64,000 nt of DNA from Halolactibacillus alkaliphilus (GTDB lineage Bacteria > Bacillota > Bacilli > Bacillales > Amphibacillaceae). Below are positions 1 to 8,732 of this stretch, piece after piece. The translations under genes and the position numbers were made by a program. The notes under the pieces were generated by a model. That model was given only the letters and a program-made list of their open reading frames with translations. It did not search any database and had not been told where the DNA came from. The stretch's first letter is position 1. Each line of letters begins with the position of its first letter. The stretch lies in NCBI RefSeq assembly GCF_900115465.1, contig NZ_FOWN01000001.1, positions 206,813 to 270,812 on the forward strand. Reading direction: 5' to 3'.

Positions 1-390
1 TATGATTTCTTTTATCTTGATGGTCAAACTAAAAGTGAGGCGCGTGTAAATATGGCAGAACGCTTTAATGACGGAGAAAAGCCCATTTTCTTAATCTCAT
101 TAAAAGCAGGTGGAACCGGATTGAATTTAACGGGTGCAGATACTGTTATTTTATATGACCTATGGTGGAATCCTGCTGTGGAAGAGCAAGCGGCCGGTCG
201 CGCGCATCGTATGGGACAAAAAGAAGTTGTTCATGTCCACCGGCTGATTGCAGAAGGAACAATTGAAGAGAAAATTTATCAACTTCAAGAGAAAAAGCGT
301 GAGTTGATTGATACAGTGATTCAACCAGGGGAAAAAACAAGTCAATCTCTTTCAGAAGAAGATATTAAGTTATTGTTAAATTTAAGTTAA
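1..390 (+). CDS. SNF2-family DEAD/DEAH helicase, C-terminal fragment
   Basis: The reading frame is open from the first base of the window to the stop at 390, so only the last ~129 residues of a larger protein are here. They carry the end of the second helicase lobe of SNF2/Rad54-type ATPases: motif V (SLKAGGTGLNLTGAD, then LYDLWWNP) and motif VI (QAAGRAHRMGQ), followed by the usual RLIAEGTIEEKI tail. Such proteins are DNA-stimulated ATPases that remodel protein-DNA complexes; the bacterial role is poorly defined. The first in-frame ATG at 52 is internal and not a real start. A strong terminator follows at 415-453. Confidence 0.93.
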   Translation, partial: YDFFYLDGQTKSEARVNMAERFNDGEKPIFLISLKAGGTGLNLTGADTVILYDLWWNPAVEEQAAGRAHRMGQKEVVHVHRLIAEGTIEEKIYQLQEKKRELIDTVIQPGEKTSQSLSEEDIKLLLNLS

Positions 391-414
391 TAGATGAAAT
401 ATCATAAAATGATC

Positions 415-453
415 AAGCGCCGGTGAAGATATCATGTATCTTCACCGGCGCTT
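415..453. terminator. bidirectional rho-independent terminator
   Basis: Near-perfect inverted repeat with arms AAGCGCCGGTGAAGATA and TATCTTCACCGGCGCTT around a 5-base loop, between the convergent ends of the helicase gene and the chemoreceptor gene. T-rich or A-rich flanks suit both strands. Confidence 0.85.
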
Positions 454-496
454 ATTAAAAGGGATTGCTTTATAGAATTTTATATTCGAAAAAAGT

Positions 497-1963
497 TTAA
501 ATAAGTTGTTTAGCCGTTTCCTCTGTTCGAGCCATATCCATAGCGACTATATGGTTTTGTTTGTTTAATGTTTCAATTGTCGCGCTCATCTCCTCCAAAC
601 TAGCGGAAGACTGTTCGATAATCGCAGCCAATTCACTCGTCCGGTCGCTTACCTGATGGGTGTTTTCAGTGACTTTCGTTGCGGTGACTTGGAAGTGATT
701 AAATTGTTGTTTTAAGTGATTTAAATAAGTACTAAGCGTAGTAAAAGCCTGCGCCACATTTGTTGCTTTTGTCAAGTTATCTTCATTCATCTGTAAGTTT
801 TGTTGCATTTTATCAAGTGTCATCTGGTGTGTGTCATTTACTTCTTTTAAATTCGATGTAATATTTTCTGCTGCATGGTTACTGTTCTCAGCGAGCTTTC
901 TAATTTCCTCGGCAACGACCGCAAACCCTTTTCCGGCGTCACCAGCACGAGCTGCTTCAATCGAGGCGTTTAATGCAAGTAAATTCGTTTGTGCACTTAT
1001 ATCGATAATACTATTTGAGAACGCATTCGTTTCATTAATCTTCGTTGATAAAAGGTTAAAAGCATCATGCATGTCTTTGAAATATGTAAGCAGTTGTTTG
1101 GTATTATTAACAAGTACTTTAAGTAACTGATTACCATGATCAGCTGTCGTTGTTGACTTTTCAACAGTGTGTTTAATCGCCTCTGTTTCATCATGCATCG
1201 CGCTTATTTCTTGTAAGGTTGCTTGTTGATACATATCAATGTCAGTGATTTTAACGGATTGGTCACTACTGCCTTCGGCCATTTCTTGAACAGCTAAGCC
1301 CATATCATTTTGAGAAGAGAGATTGCTTTGAATCTGTTCATTCATTGTTGAAAGTGCGGCTACAATGGTCTGAACATCTGTTTCTAATTGCTTATGAGCT
1401 ATTTCCTGCGTCGTTTTCGATGTTTCGCTCTCTATAAGAATCGCTTCTAACGTTGTTTGCTGCTTGTTGTTTAGCAAAATCAGAATAAGTGCCAACATCG
1501 ATGAAAGGACATAGGTTGCGGTCGTTAATGTTAAATTATCTGAGAGTATACTGCCATCATAGGATGCAAATAAACTATTTAGATAAATACCAACAATACC
1601 AAGTGTTCCCCCGATGATGAAAATATACCGATTCGAATAAATAGTTGTAAGTAATAGTAAAAAGAAAAAGATTAAAATAAAGCCTAAACTACCCCCAAAT
1701 AAATATATAGCCAACAGTGTTAAAATATAGCCAACAATGACAATCACATAAGGAAACAAGGTGGGTTTTTTAAATGTATACCTTAGCAGTAGAAAATTAC
1801 TCCATAAAAATATAATTTCTGCGAGATAAAACCCGGCTTTAAACAGTTCGTCTCCCAACAAAGCAATTAATCCACCGCTTAGTAAAGCAATTGAAAAAGC
1901 TGTCATCGCCAGTAGATTCTTTTTCATAAGATCGTTTAGTTTTAATTCATTTACCACATGCAT
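497..1963 (-). CDS. methyl-accepting chemotaxis protein with multi-pass membrane N-terminus
   Basis: Chemoreceptor-type signal transducer that would control the CheA kinase. Residues ~15-165 form about six hydrophobic segments with hardly any extracellular loop, so this is a membrane-embedded sensor rather than a Cache-type receptor. The C-terminal half is a coiled-coil signalling domain with the hallmark hairpin ([21 protein letters not shown], then [14 protein letters not shown]). The ATG at 1963 is chosen over the TTG just before it because AGGAGG lies 8 bases upstream of the ATG. The gene is monocistronic and converges on the helicase gene. The ligand is unknown; membrane potential, lipid-soluble signals or cytoplasmic cues are possible for this layout. 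Confidence 0.9.
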   Translation of the reverse strand: MHVVNELKLNDLMKKNLLAMTAFSIALLSGGLIALLGDELFKAGFYLAEIIFLWSNFLLLRYTFKKPTLFPYVIVIVGYILTLLAIYLFGGSLGFILIFFFLLLLTTIYSNRYIFIIGGTLGIVGIYLNSLFASYDGSILSDNLTLTTATYVLSSMLALILILLNNKQQTTLEAILIESETSKTTQEIAHKQLETDVQTIVAALSTMNEQIQSNLSSQNDMGLAVQEMAEGSSDQSVKITDIDMYQQATLQEISAMHDETEAIKHTVEKSTTTADHGNQLLKVLVNNTKQLLTYFKDMHDAFNLLSTKINETNAFSNSIIDISAQTNLLALNASIEAARAGDAGKGFAVVAEEIRKLAENSNHAAENITSNLKEVNDTHQMTLDKMQQNLQMNEDNLTKATNVAQAFTTLSTYLNHLKQQFNHFQVTATKVTENTHQVSDRTSELAAIIEQSSASLEEMSATIETLNKQNHIVAMDMARTEETAKQLI

Positions 1964-2262
1964 CAATTATTCCTCCTGAATATGAAACGTATATTATATG
2001 AGTACATATCTAAATGTAGCTATAGAGCAGGTTGCTCCTATAGTAATATCGGCTGATGGAGGTGAAAGATGAAGGGGTGTAATTAACAGGGAAGAACATC
2101 TAATCGTTCGTTTTAAAACAAGTGTATAAGGTTAAAGGACGTGAATATATAGGGAAATAATCGACAGTAATTAGTTAAAATGATGCATGACAAATCTTTC
2201 TATTATTTGTTAAAATATGATATTGTATGTAGCGTATATTTACAGAAAAAAGAGGGATATTG

Positions 2263-3690
2263 ATGCAGTTTATACATAAAGTTTATATGGTATTAGCGTT
2301 GCTTGTTTTGATATTGATTGGATTAGTGTTTACACCCGTGGTGATGAATCAAGAAAAGAGCCGTCAGTTAAAGGCGACAGAGGAAGTCACGCAGTCTGCC
2401 TATCCGGGTATTGATATTGTGACAGAGGTGGTGGAAGAACAGGACTATTATAAAGCGATTCATTACCCTGTATTTAAACAAGAGCGCTTAAATATAGAGA
2501 TTAATAACTATGTTGCTGAAGAAACAGCGGTTTTTTTAGATGAAGTCAATGATCAAAGAGATGTATTAAAAGAGCGGGACTGGCAAGCGGTTTTTCATCT
2601 CACATTTGATATTCATGCTCTAAATGACGGTGTGTATGCACTCGTTTTTAGTTCGGACAGCTTGGTGGCGGGTGCAAATGGAAGACAAATGGCCAAAGTG
2701 TTTATGTTAGATGTAGAGGAAGGGGACTATATCCTTGGTGAAGCCCTAGTGAAAGATAGCCAAGATACAAGAAAGGCTATTTATGAGGGGGTACTAGCCG
2801 AGTTAGAGGCTTCCCCGGCCTATAAAGACCTGTATTTTCACGACATGTTAGAAGAGTGGATAGAGACAACGAATTTTTCTAATCTCTATCTGAAAGAAGA
2901 CGCGCTTGTATTCACATTTGATAAGTATGAAATTACAGCAGGTGCTGCTGGTTCTCCGGACATAGAGTTGCCACTTGAATCCTTTTTACATGTGCTAAAT
3001 CCAAGCTGGGTCAGTCGCTTGCAGTTAGAGACAGAGGCTATGGAGACTGAAAACGCAGAGCCAGATGATACAGTAATAAATCAGGATGATGACGCATCAG
3101 AAAAAGCTGGCGATGCTGTAACGGCAGAACGACATGTTGTCGCTCTAACATTTGATGATGGACCACATCCTGAAAATACGTCAAAAGCCTTACAATTGTT
3201 AGAAAAGTATCAAATGAAAGCAACATTCTTTATGTTAGGTAGTCGGATTGATTTCTATCCAGATCTCGTTAAAGAAGTGTTTAATCAAGGGCATGAAATC
3301 GGGAATCATACCTGGAATCATAAGCAGTTGACGAAAATAACGGATAAGGCTATTCAGGAAGAAATTCATTCAGTTGACCAAAAACTTCAAGACGTTATCG
3401 GTCAACCGGCTACCGTTTTTCGGCCACCTTATGGTGCGACAAATGCACATGTTGAAAGTTTTCTTAATGTACCATCGGTGCTATGGACGATTGATACCCT
3501 TGACTGGAAAACCAAAAGTCCAGAATCAATACTTGCTGAAGTGAAAACTGGTTTAAAGCCCGGTGCGATTGTGTTAATGCACGATATTCACGAAACGACA
3601 GTTGAAGCACTGGAATTAATTTTACCTTATTTGAAAGAGCAAGGTTATACGTCTGTGCAAGTATCGGAAGTACTAGAAATGAATAAATAA
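2263..3690 (+). CDS. PdaC-like polysaccharide deacetylase, membrane-anchored
   Basis: Extracytoplasmic carbohydrate esterase family 4 enzyme of ~475 residues. It has an N-terminal signal/anchor helix (residues ~8-25) and a DUF4163/DUF3298-type region (~50-255). An acidic linker follows (~260-285), then a NodB domain from ~288. NodB motifs are visible: TFDDGPHPENT (catalytic and metal Asp), GNHTWNH (metal His pair), FRPPYG, and the C-terminal IVLMHDIH. This order matches Bacillus PdaC, which deacetylates peptidoglycan N-acetylmuramic acid; substrate here is inferred. ATG 2263 is taken as start because GAGGG lies a suitable distance upstream. The next gene follows after 18 bases. Confidence 0.9.
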   Translation: MQFIHKVYMVLALLVLILIGLVFTPVVMNQEKSRQLKATEEVTQSAYPGIDIVTEVVEEQDYYKAIHYPVFKQERLNIEINNYVAEETAVFLDEVNDQRDVLKERDWQAVFHLTFDIHALNDGVYALVFSSDSLVAGANGRQMAKVFMLDVEEGDYILGEALVKDSQDTRKAIYEGVLAELEASPAYKDLYFHDMLEEWIETTNFSNLYLKEDALVFTFDKYEITAGAAGSPDIELPLESFLHVLNPSWVSRLQLETEAMETENAEPDDTVINQDDDASEKAGDAVTAERHVVALTFDDGPHPENTSKALQLLEKYQMKATFFMLGSRIDFYPDLVKEVFNQGHEIGNHTWNHKQLTKITDKAIQEEIHSVDQKLQDVIGQPATVFRPPYGATNAHVESFLNVPSVLWTIDTLDWKTKSPESILAEVKTGLKPGAIVLMHDIHETTVEALELILPYLKEQGYTSVQVSEVLEMNK

Positions 3691-3708
3691 GATAAAGGAT
3701 GATTAACA

Positions 3709-4161
3709 ATGGATCAACAATCAGTGACGTTATTATGGAGACAGTTTAAAGAGAAGAATCCAACAGCAAAAGATACTTATCAAGCTTGGGCATTCGGTGA
3801 TGGAAAATCCATGGCGGATGAATTAAGTGATTTAGTTGTCAAAGGTGTTAAAACAGCTACGGCGTCAAATTATGCATTGTACGAAAGAGAAAATGAACCT
3901 TTACCACAGGTAGGAGACTATAGTGTGATATTAGATGGTAGCGAGAAAGCTGTTGCTATTATAGAAACGACATCTGTAGAGGTCATACCGTTTAAAGACG
4001 TATCCGCAACACATGCTTTCTTAGAAGGGGAGGGCGATCGGAGCCTTAACTATTGGCGAGAAGTCCATGAAGCGTTCTTTAAAAAAGAATGTGAAGAGGT
4101 AGGTCATGTATTTAGTGAAGACATGCTTGTTGTGTGTGCACGATTTACCCGGGTATTTTAA
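3709..4161 (+). CDS. ASCH domain protein
   Basis: Cytoplasmic 150-residue protein. The motif around residues 42-55 (KGVKTATASNYALYE) and the following PQVGDYSVILDG, IIETTSVEVIPF and HAFLEGEGDRSLNYWREVHEAFF stretches are typical of stand-alone ASCH proteins. The ASCH fold is related to PUA and is linked to RNA binding; a few members hydrolyse N4-acetylcytidine. Length fits the single-domain family. It lies 18 bases after the deacetylase gene with AAAGGATG as ribosome site, so the two are probably co-transcribed, although no functional link is obvious. A strong terminator follows. Confidence 0.82.
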   Translation: MDQQSVTLLWRQFKEKNPTAKDTYQAWAFGDGKSMADELSDLVVKGVKTATASNYALYERENEPLPQVGDYSVILDGSEKAVAIIETTSVEVIPFKDVSATHAFLEGEGDRSLNYWREVHEAFFKKECEEVGHVFSEDMLVVCARFTRVF

Positions 4162-4171
4162 ATAGAAAGTA

Positions 4172-4210
4172 AAAACAACCCTTATCTCGATTTCGGATAA
4201 GGGTTGTTTT
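4172..4210. terminator. bidirectional rho-independent terminator
   Basis: Inverted repeat AACAACCCTTATC / GATAAGGGTTGTT with A- and T-rich flanks, between the ASCH gene and the convergent AraC gene. Confidence 0.85.
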
Positions 4211-4242
4211 CGTTCTGCGAAAAATAGTGGGTTTGACTCGCG

Positions 4243-5082
4243 CTAGTGACTATCTACTAGCGTAAATTGTTGCTGTCGAAAAGTAGAAGGCGTCATAGCC
4301 GTTTCGCGCTTGAACGCTTGGGTAAAAAAGGATTGTGATGAAAATCCTGTAATGTGTGATATTTCTCCTACGGCCATTGTGGTAGTAGACAGAAGGTGTT
4401 TCGCTTCTTTAATACGTAAAGCATTTAAATAAGCGATCGGTGTCATGCCAAGTTCTTCTTTGAAAAGATGGACAAGGTAATACTTATTTATATTGCTGAC
4501 ACGTGCTAAAATATCCAGCGTTATTGGATCGTGGAAGTTTTGTGTCATGTAGTATTTTGCTAATGCAATTGCATGACTGAGTTGTTTTGCTTCACTTTTT
4601 TCGATGGATATTCTTTTCGAACGAATTAACTTTATTATAAGAATTTCAATAATGTTTTGACAGACGTGTTCATAACGTGTCCCCTTATGTTCGACTTCGT
4701 ATAATAATTTTTTCAAGTGATAAAGGATATCGTCTTGGTCATCTTGATAAGTAAATAGACCATAAGGGTCGTTATCGGTTAGTGTGAAAGCGATGCCTTC
4801 TATGCCAAGCGCAATATACTCTAATGAATCTTTAAAATTAGAACGCTCAGTATGTTCAATGTTAGGGTTAATGACAATTAAATCATTTTTTTGTACAGGA
4901 ATTTCATGTGTAGGTAGAACAAAAGAACCTTTACCGTTTACGATATAAAATAGTTCTGTAAAGTGATGGGTATGTGTTAGACTGTGCCAATTCTTATCGT
5001 ATTCGGAGTGCGTGATATAGAGCAATTTAAATGGTAACGCTTCCTTTTTGTTGTTCGTCATTTGATAAAGGTCATGAACCAT
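4243..5082 (-). CDS. AraC-family transcriptional regulator, cupin sensor
   Basis: Regulator of 279 residues. The N-terminal half is a cupin-type sugar-sensing domain (HTHHFTELFYIVNGKGSF at ~37-54). The C-terminal ~100 residues hold the two AraC helix-turn-helix motifs (TLDILARVSNINKYYLVHLF, then VGEISHITGFSSQSFFTQAF). It is transcribed away from the sugar ABC transporter genes, the usual position of a local activator, and probably activates the island on sensing the imported sugar. A TGGTTATAAC operator sits 23 bases upstream of its start, so it may itself be under the GntR protein encoded at 20086-20805. Confidence 0.9.
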   Translation of the reverse strand: MVHDLYQMTNNKKEALPFKLLYITHSEYDKNWHSLTHTHHFTELFYIVNGKGSFVLPTHEIPVQKNDLIVINPNIEHTERSNFKDSLEYIALGIEGIAFTLTDNDPYGLFTYQDDQDDILYHLKKLLYEVEHKGTRYEHVCQNIIEILIIKLIRSKRISIEKSEAKQLSHAIALAKYYMTQNFHDPITLDILARVSNINKYYLVHLFKEELGMTPIAYLNALRIKEAKHLLSTTTMAVGEISHITGFSSQSFFTQAFKRETAMTPSTFRQQQFTLVDSH

Positions 5083-5105
5083 GTTGTCACCTCATATAAT
5101 CTATT

Positions 5106-5120
5106 CTGGTTATAACAACT
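5106..5120. promoter_or_regulatory. TGGTTATAAC operator, site 1
   Basis: CTGGTTATAACAACT between the divergent AraC gene and the binding-protein gene. The same core recurs at 12810, 12884 and 19944, always in front of island genes. The inferred binder is the GntR/UTRA protein at 20086-20805. Confidence 0.55.
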
Positions 5121-5215
5121 ACATTTAATACGTCTACCATACTATTTTTTCGATCTTTTTACAACATATTTATAAAAAAGCAATATACATAAAAAAATCA
5201 ACAAGATGTTTATTG

Positions 5216-5229
5216 TGGAAGCGCTATCA
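5216..5229. promoter_or_regulatory. catabolite-responsive element (cre-like)
   Basis: TGGAAGCGCTATCA matches the Bacillus consensus TGWAANCGNTNWCA with one mismatch (G at position 3). It lies 45 bases before the binding-protein start, where CcpA binding would repress the island when preferred sugars are present. Confidence 0.6.
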
Positions 5230-5273
5230 AAAAACGTATGATAAATGTATAAATTACCTAGGAGGTAGATGAA

Positions 5274-6650
5274 ATGAAAATGAAACACGTATTTTTAGCG
5301 ATGATGTTGATGCTACTGGTTGTTTTGGCAGCTTGTGGTGGGGGAGACACAGAAGAAACAGATACAGGTGAGGATACGACAGGTAATGATACAGAAGAAA
5401 CGACAGATGACAGCCCGAGTGAACCACAAACATTACACGTAGCGGCACTAGAGTCCGCTTATGGTGTGGATGTCTGGGAGAAAATTATTGCAGCTTATGA
5501 AGAAGCACATGGCAATGTAACAATTGACTTAACAATAGAAAGAAATATAGAAGAAGTGATGCGCCCAAATATGCAAGCAGGTGAATATCCAGATGTTTTC
5601 TTACTTGCGACAGATCGGGAAGAAGCACTTACTGAAACAATGATTAAAGAAAATGCGCTAGCGTCTCTAGAAGATATGTTAACGATGAATGTCTTTGGTG
5701 AACAAGTGACAGTGGAAGACAAGTTATTAGATGGCTTTACGGATACACTTGCAACCAATCCGTATGCAGATGGTGAGACGTATTTAGCACCGATGTTTTA
5801 TAGCCCAACAGGCCTATTCTATAATGCTAACTTACTTGAAGAATACGGTTGGGATGCACCGACGACATGGGACGAGATGTTTGAATTAGGCGAGAAAGCA
5901 TTGGCTGAGGATATTTACTTGTTTACTTATCCTGTCGCTGGTTACTTTGATACACTCCTACGTTCAATGCTTTATGCTTCAGGTGATGTCGACTTATTTA
6001 ATGCGGCGATGACATATGAAGAAGGTGTATGGGAATCGGCCGAAGGTAGACGCGTCCTAGAAACAATTGAAAAATTAGCGGATTATACACACCCTGATAC
6101 AGTGGCTAATGCTAATCCAAATGATTTCGTGAGAAATCAACAATTAGTGTTAGATAATGAAGCGATTTTTATGCCTAACGGGACATGGGTTGTAGGTGAG
6201 ATGGCGGAAGCGCCAAGAGTAGACGGTTTTGAGTGGGGCATGATGCCGGTACCTGCTTTTGAAGAGGGTGGCACACGTTATGCCTTTACATTCTTTGAAC
6301 AAGTATGGGTACCATCACAAGCAGAAAATGTTGAAGGTGGAAAAGAATTTATTAGCTTCCTTTACTCAGATCAAGCAGCTGAAATATTCTTAGAAGCAGG
6401 TGCTGCTCAACCGATCGAAGGTATTGTGAATATGATGGATGACGAGCAAGCGTTCTTCTATAGCATTTACTCAAATGATGTCTTACCAGCGATGGGAACA
6501 TTTGCGTCTACAACACCTGTTCCAGGTGTCAGTATTGGTGATGAGCTGTATGTCAAAATTGATAGTGTAATGAGTGGCCGTGTAACTGTTGATGAATGGG
6601 TTAATTCCCTAGAACAAGCAAACGACAGTTTACGTCCTGCGATGAATTAA
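5274..6650 (+). CDS. ABC sugar transporter, extracellular solute-binding lipoprotein
   Basis: Family 1 (MalE-like) binding protein of 458 residues. It has a lipoprotein signal ending in the lipobox LAAC (Cys21), then an acidic, Thr-rich linker (~23-48) tethering the mature domain outside the membrane. Typical family stretches are visible, for example YSPTGLFYNANLLEEYGWD and the late VWVPSQAENVEGGKEFISFL. GGAGG lies 9 bases before the ATG. It starts the transport operon with two permeases. In related clusters such proteins bind galacto-N-biose or lacto-N-biose; the GH112 gene downstream makes that the likely ligand, but this is inference. No ATPase gene is nearby, so a shared MsmK-type ATPase elsewhere is needed. 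Confidence 0.92.
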   Translation: MKMKHVFLAMMLMLLVVLAACGGGDTEETDTGEDTTGNDTEETTDDSPSEPQTLHVAALESAYGVDVWEKIIAAYEEAHGNVTIDLTIERNIEEVMRPNMQAGEYPDVFLLATDREEALTETMIKENALASLEDMLTMNVFGEQVTVEDKLLDGFTDTLATNPYADGETYLAPMFYSPTGLFYNANLLEEYGWDAPTTWDEMFELGEKALAEDIYLFTYPVAGYFDTLLRSMLYASGDVDLFNAAMTYEEGVWESAEGRRVLETIEKLADYTHPDTVANANPNDFVRNQQLVLDNEAIFMPNGTWVVGEMAEAPRVDGFEWGMMPVPAFEEGGTRYAFTFFEQVWVPSQAENVEGGKEFISFLYSDQAAEIFLEAGAAQPIEGIVNMMDDEQAFFYSIYSNDVLPAMGTFASTTPVPGVSIGDELYVKIDSVMSGRVTVDEWVNSLEQANDSLRPAMN

Positions 6651-6668
6651 TAGAAAAGGTGCGTTAAA

Positions 6669-6693
6669 ATTGGGCGGCATATGACCGCCCAAT
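6669..6693 (+). terminator. intercistronic stem-loop after binding-protein gene
   Basis: Perfect 9-bp stem ATTGGGCGG / CCGCCCAAT with a 7-base loop and no T-run. Such hairpins between binding-protein and permease genes often protect or attenuate the message so that more binding protein than permease is made. Confidence 0.6.
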
Positions 6694-6715
6694 CTCTATA
6701 AATGAGGTGAATCAA

Positions 6716-7606
6716 TTGAGCAGAAAAAGATCAAGAAATATATTTATTGCCACATGTATCACGCCAGCAATCATGCTCTTTGCATTATTTATGGTCGTGC
6801 CAACATTCGAAGTATTTCGGATGTCCTTATACAATTGGGGCGGTTTATCAGGAAATAAAACATTTATCGGTTTTAATAATTTCAAAGTGCTTTGGAATGA
6901 CATGAGATTTATTCAATCATTTCAAAATTCGGTATTGCTAATTGTTTTAGTTGCTGTACTTACGATAGTAGTCGCCATCTTTTTTGCGTCGGTACTAACG
7001 AAAGAAAAAGTATTCGCAACAAACTTTTTTAGAATCGTTTTTTATATCCCGAATATCTTATCGGTCGTTATTATCGCGGGGATATTTTCAGCAGTCTATA
7101 ACCCAAGAACAGGCTTGTTAAATAGTATTCTGGGGCTACTTAACCTTGAGCAATTACAACGTCAATGGTTAGGTAATCAAGATATCGTGATATACAGTTT
7201 AGCTGGAGCGCTTGTTTGGCAAGCGATTGGTTATTACATGGTCATGTATATGTCAGGTATGGCAAGCATTCCTGAGAGCTATTATGAAGCGGCATCACTT
7301 GAAGGAGCAGGGAAATTTAAACAGTTCAGTGCAATCACATTACCACTTATTTGGAATAACTTAAGAACGACATTGACCTTTTATATTATTAGTACGATTA
7401 ATTTGAGTTTTTTACTTGTGACGGCGATGACCGGTGGTGGGCCAGATGGTTCAACAGAAGTTTTCCTATCGTATATGTATTCACAAGCATACAGTAACTC
7501 GACATATGGATACGGCATGGCAATAGGTGTTGTCGTGTTTACTTTCTCATTTGTACTTGCGGCTGTTGTTAGCCGAATCACAAAACGAGAAGTACTTGAG
7601 TTTTAA
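6716..7606 (+). CDS. ABC sugar transporter permease 1 (MalF type)
   Basis: Inner permease of about 296 residues with six predicted membrane helices; first helix at ~10-35. The cytoplasmic EAA loop that contacts the ATPase is visible as YYEAASLEGAGKFKQFSAIT near residue 190, followed by LPLIW. The start is taken as TTG 6716 because GAGGTG precedes it by six bases; the GTG nine bases earlier is inside that ribosome site. It follows the binding-protein gene after a stem-loop and leads the second permease by 15 bases. Confidence 0.9.
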   Translation: MSRKRSRNIFIATCITPAIMLFALFMVVPTFEVFRMSLYNWGGLSGNKTFIGFNNFKVLWNDMRFIQSFQNSVLLIVLVAVLTIVVAIFFASVLTKEKVFATNFFRIVFYIPNILSVVIIAGIFSAVYNPRTGLLNSILGLLNLEQLQRQWLGNQDIVIYSLAGALVWQAIGYYMVMYMSGMASIPESYYEAASLEGAGKFKQFSAITLPLIWNNLRTTLTFYIISTINLSFLLVTAMTGGGPDGSTEVFLSYMYSQAYSNSTYGYGMAIGVVVFTFSFVLAAVVSRITKREVLEF

Positions 7607-7621
7607 TGGAGGTGTAAGACA

Positions 7622-8503
7622 GTGAAAGAAACTAAACGTATAAATACAGATACACTGTATAAAGTCTTTATTTATGTCGCTCTAATTACTTTAGCTATCA
7701 CCATCATCATTCCTGTAGCTTGGGTTTTTATGGCGTCAATTAAAGAAAATCAAGAGTTTTATGGAAACCCATGGGCACTGCCTCAAGGCATTCATTTTGA
7801 AAACTTCAGGGAAGCGTTTGTAGAAGCTGGCATGGGTGATTATTTTCTGAATTCTATTATCGTGACAAGTTTAGCCTTAGTCTTTTTACTTGTATTAGCT
7901 TTACCAGCCGCTTATGTCTTGTCGCGATTTGAATTTGTGGGTAGTAAATTCATTAATGGGTTTATAAAAGCTGGACTTTTTATTAACGTGAGTTATATTA
8001 CTGTACCTATATTTTTGATGTTGCTCGGTTGGGATCAATCGTTAAGACAAATTTTTGATAGTGGCTTTTTTCTTAATAATTTAAGTGTCCTAGCGTTGAT
8101 ATACGCCGTCACAGCGTTACCGTTTACAATATTTTTATTATCGAGCTATTTTGAAACGCTCCCTTCAGACTTTGAAGAAGCGGCCAATATAGATGGAGCA
8201 GGTTATTTTAGAACGATGTTTTCTATTATGTTACCGATGGCGAAACCAAGTATTATCATCGTTATCTTGTTTAATTTCTTATTATTTTGGAACGAGTATA
8301 TCCTAGCTTTAACATTGATTCCAGGAGACAAAAAGACATTGCCTGTTGGCTTACTTAATTTACTTGCTGCTGATCGAGCGGCGGTTAACTATGGGCCGAT
8401 GTATGCAGGTATGGTAATCGTCATGTTACCAACACTGATCCTTTATATTATCGTTCAAAAACGTCTGACACAAGGCATGACAGTTGGTGGTGTCAAAGGA
8501 TAA
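7622..8503 (+). CDS. ABC sugar transporter permease 2 (MalG type)
   Basis: Second permease, 293 residues with six predicted helices, first at ~15-38. The EAA loop reads DFEEAANIDGAGYFRTMFSI, then MLPMAKP, the MalG-type form. The GTG start at 7622 is well supported by GGAGGTG ten bases upstream. Together with the preceding permease it forms the heterodimeric channel; the tail QKRLTQGMTVGGVKG is typical of carbohydrate uptake type 1 permeases. Confidence 0.92.
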   Translation: MKETKRINTDTLYKVFIYVALITLAITIIIPVAWVFMASIKENQEFYGNPWALPQGIHFENFREAFVEAGMGDYFLNSIIVTSLALVFLLVLALPAAYVLSRFEFVGSKFINGFIKAGLFINVSYITVPIFLMLLGWDQSLRQIFDSGFFLNNLSVLALIYAVTALPFTIFLLSSYFETLPSDFEEAANIDGAGYFRTMFSIMLPMAKPSIIIVILFNFLLFWNEYILALTLIPGDKKTLPVGLLNLLAADRAAVNYGPMYAGMVIVMLPTLILYIIVQKRLTQGMTVGGVKG

Positions 8504-8535
8504 AACGCGTGAGATAAAAGAGGAGGTCATGTTTG

Positions 8536-8712
8536 ATGGAGGAAAATAAAGCAACGATTCTATTAGTGGTAAAAGCAATACTCTTTGTTATCTTTATGGC
8601 GATGGTTATTATTGGTCAGCGGACAACAGGGCATCTGTATTTGTTTATTCAACTCATTGGGTTGTCTGGACTGCTTGTCTTACTGTGGAATTACAATCGC
8701 AAATATGTATAA
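8536..8712 (+). CDS. small membrane protein in the sugar ABC operon (DUF6903-like)
   Basis: A 58-residue reading frame with an AGGAGG ribosome site nine bases upstream of its ATG. It has two hydrophobic segments (residues ~8-26 and ~33-51), separated by GQRTTGH, and a short basic tail WNYNRKYV. It lies 32 bases after the second permease, and its last codons come just before the ROK kinase start. I associate this layout with small DUF6903-type proteins seen beside sugar ABC genes; that name is from memory and uncertain. A role as an accessory subunit of the transporter is inference. Confidence 0.7.
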   Translation: MEENKATILLVVKAILFVIFMAMVIIGQRTTGHLYLFIQLIGLSGLLVLLWNYNRKYV

Positions 8713-8732
8713 AAAGTAAAGGGGGATGTGGT

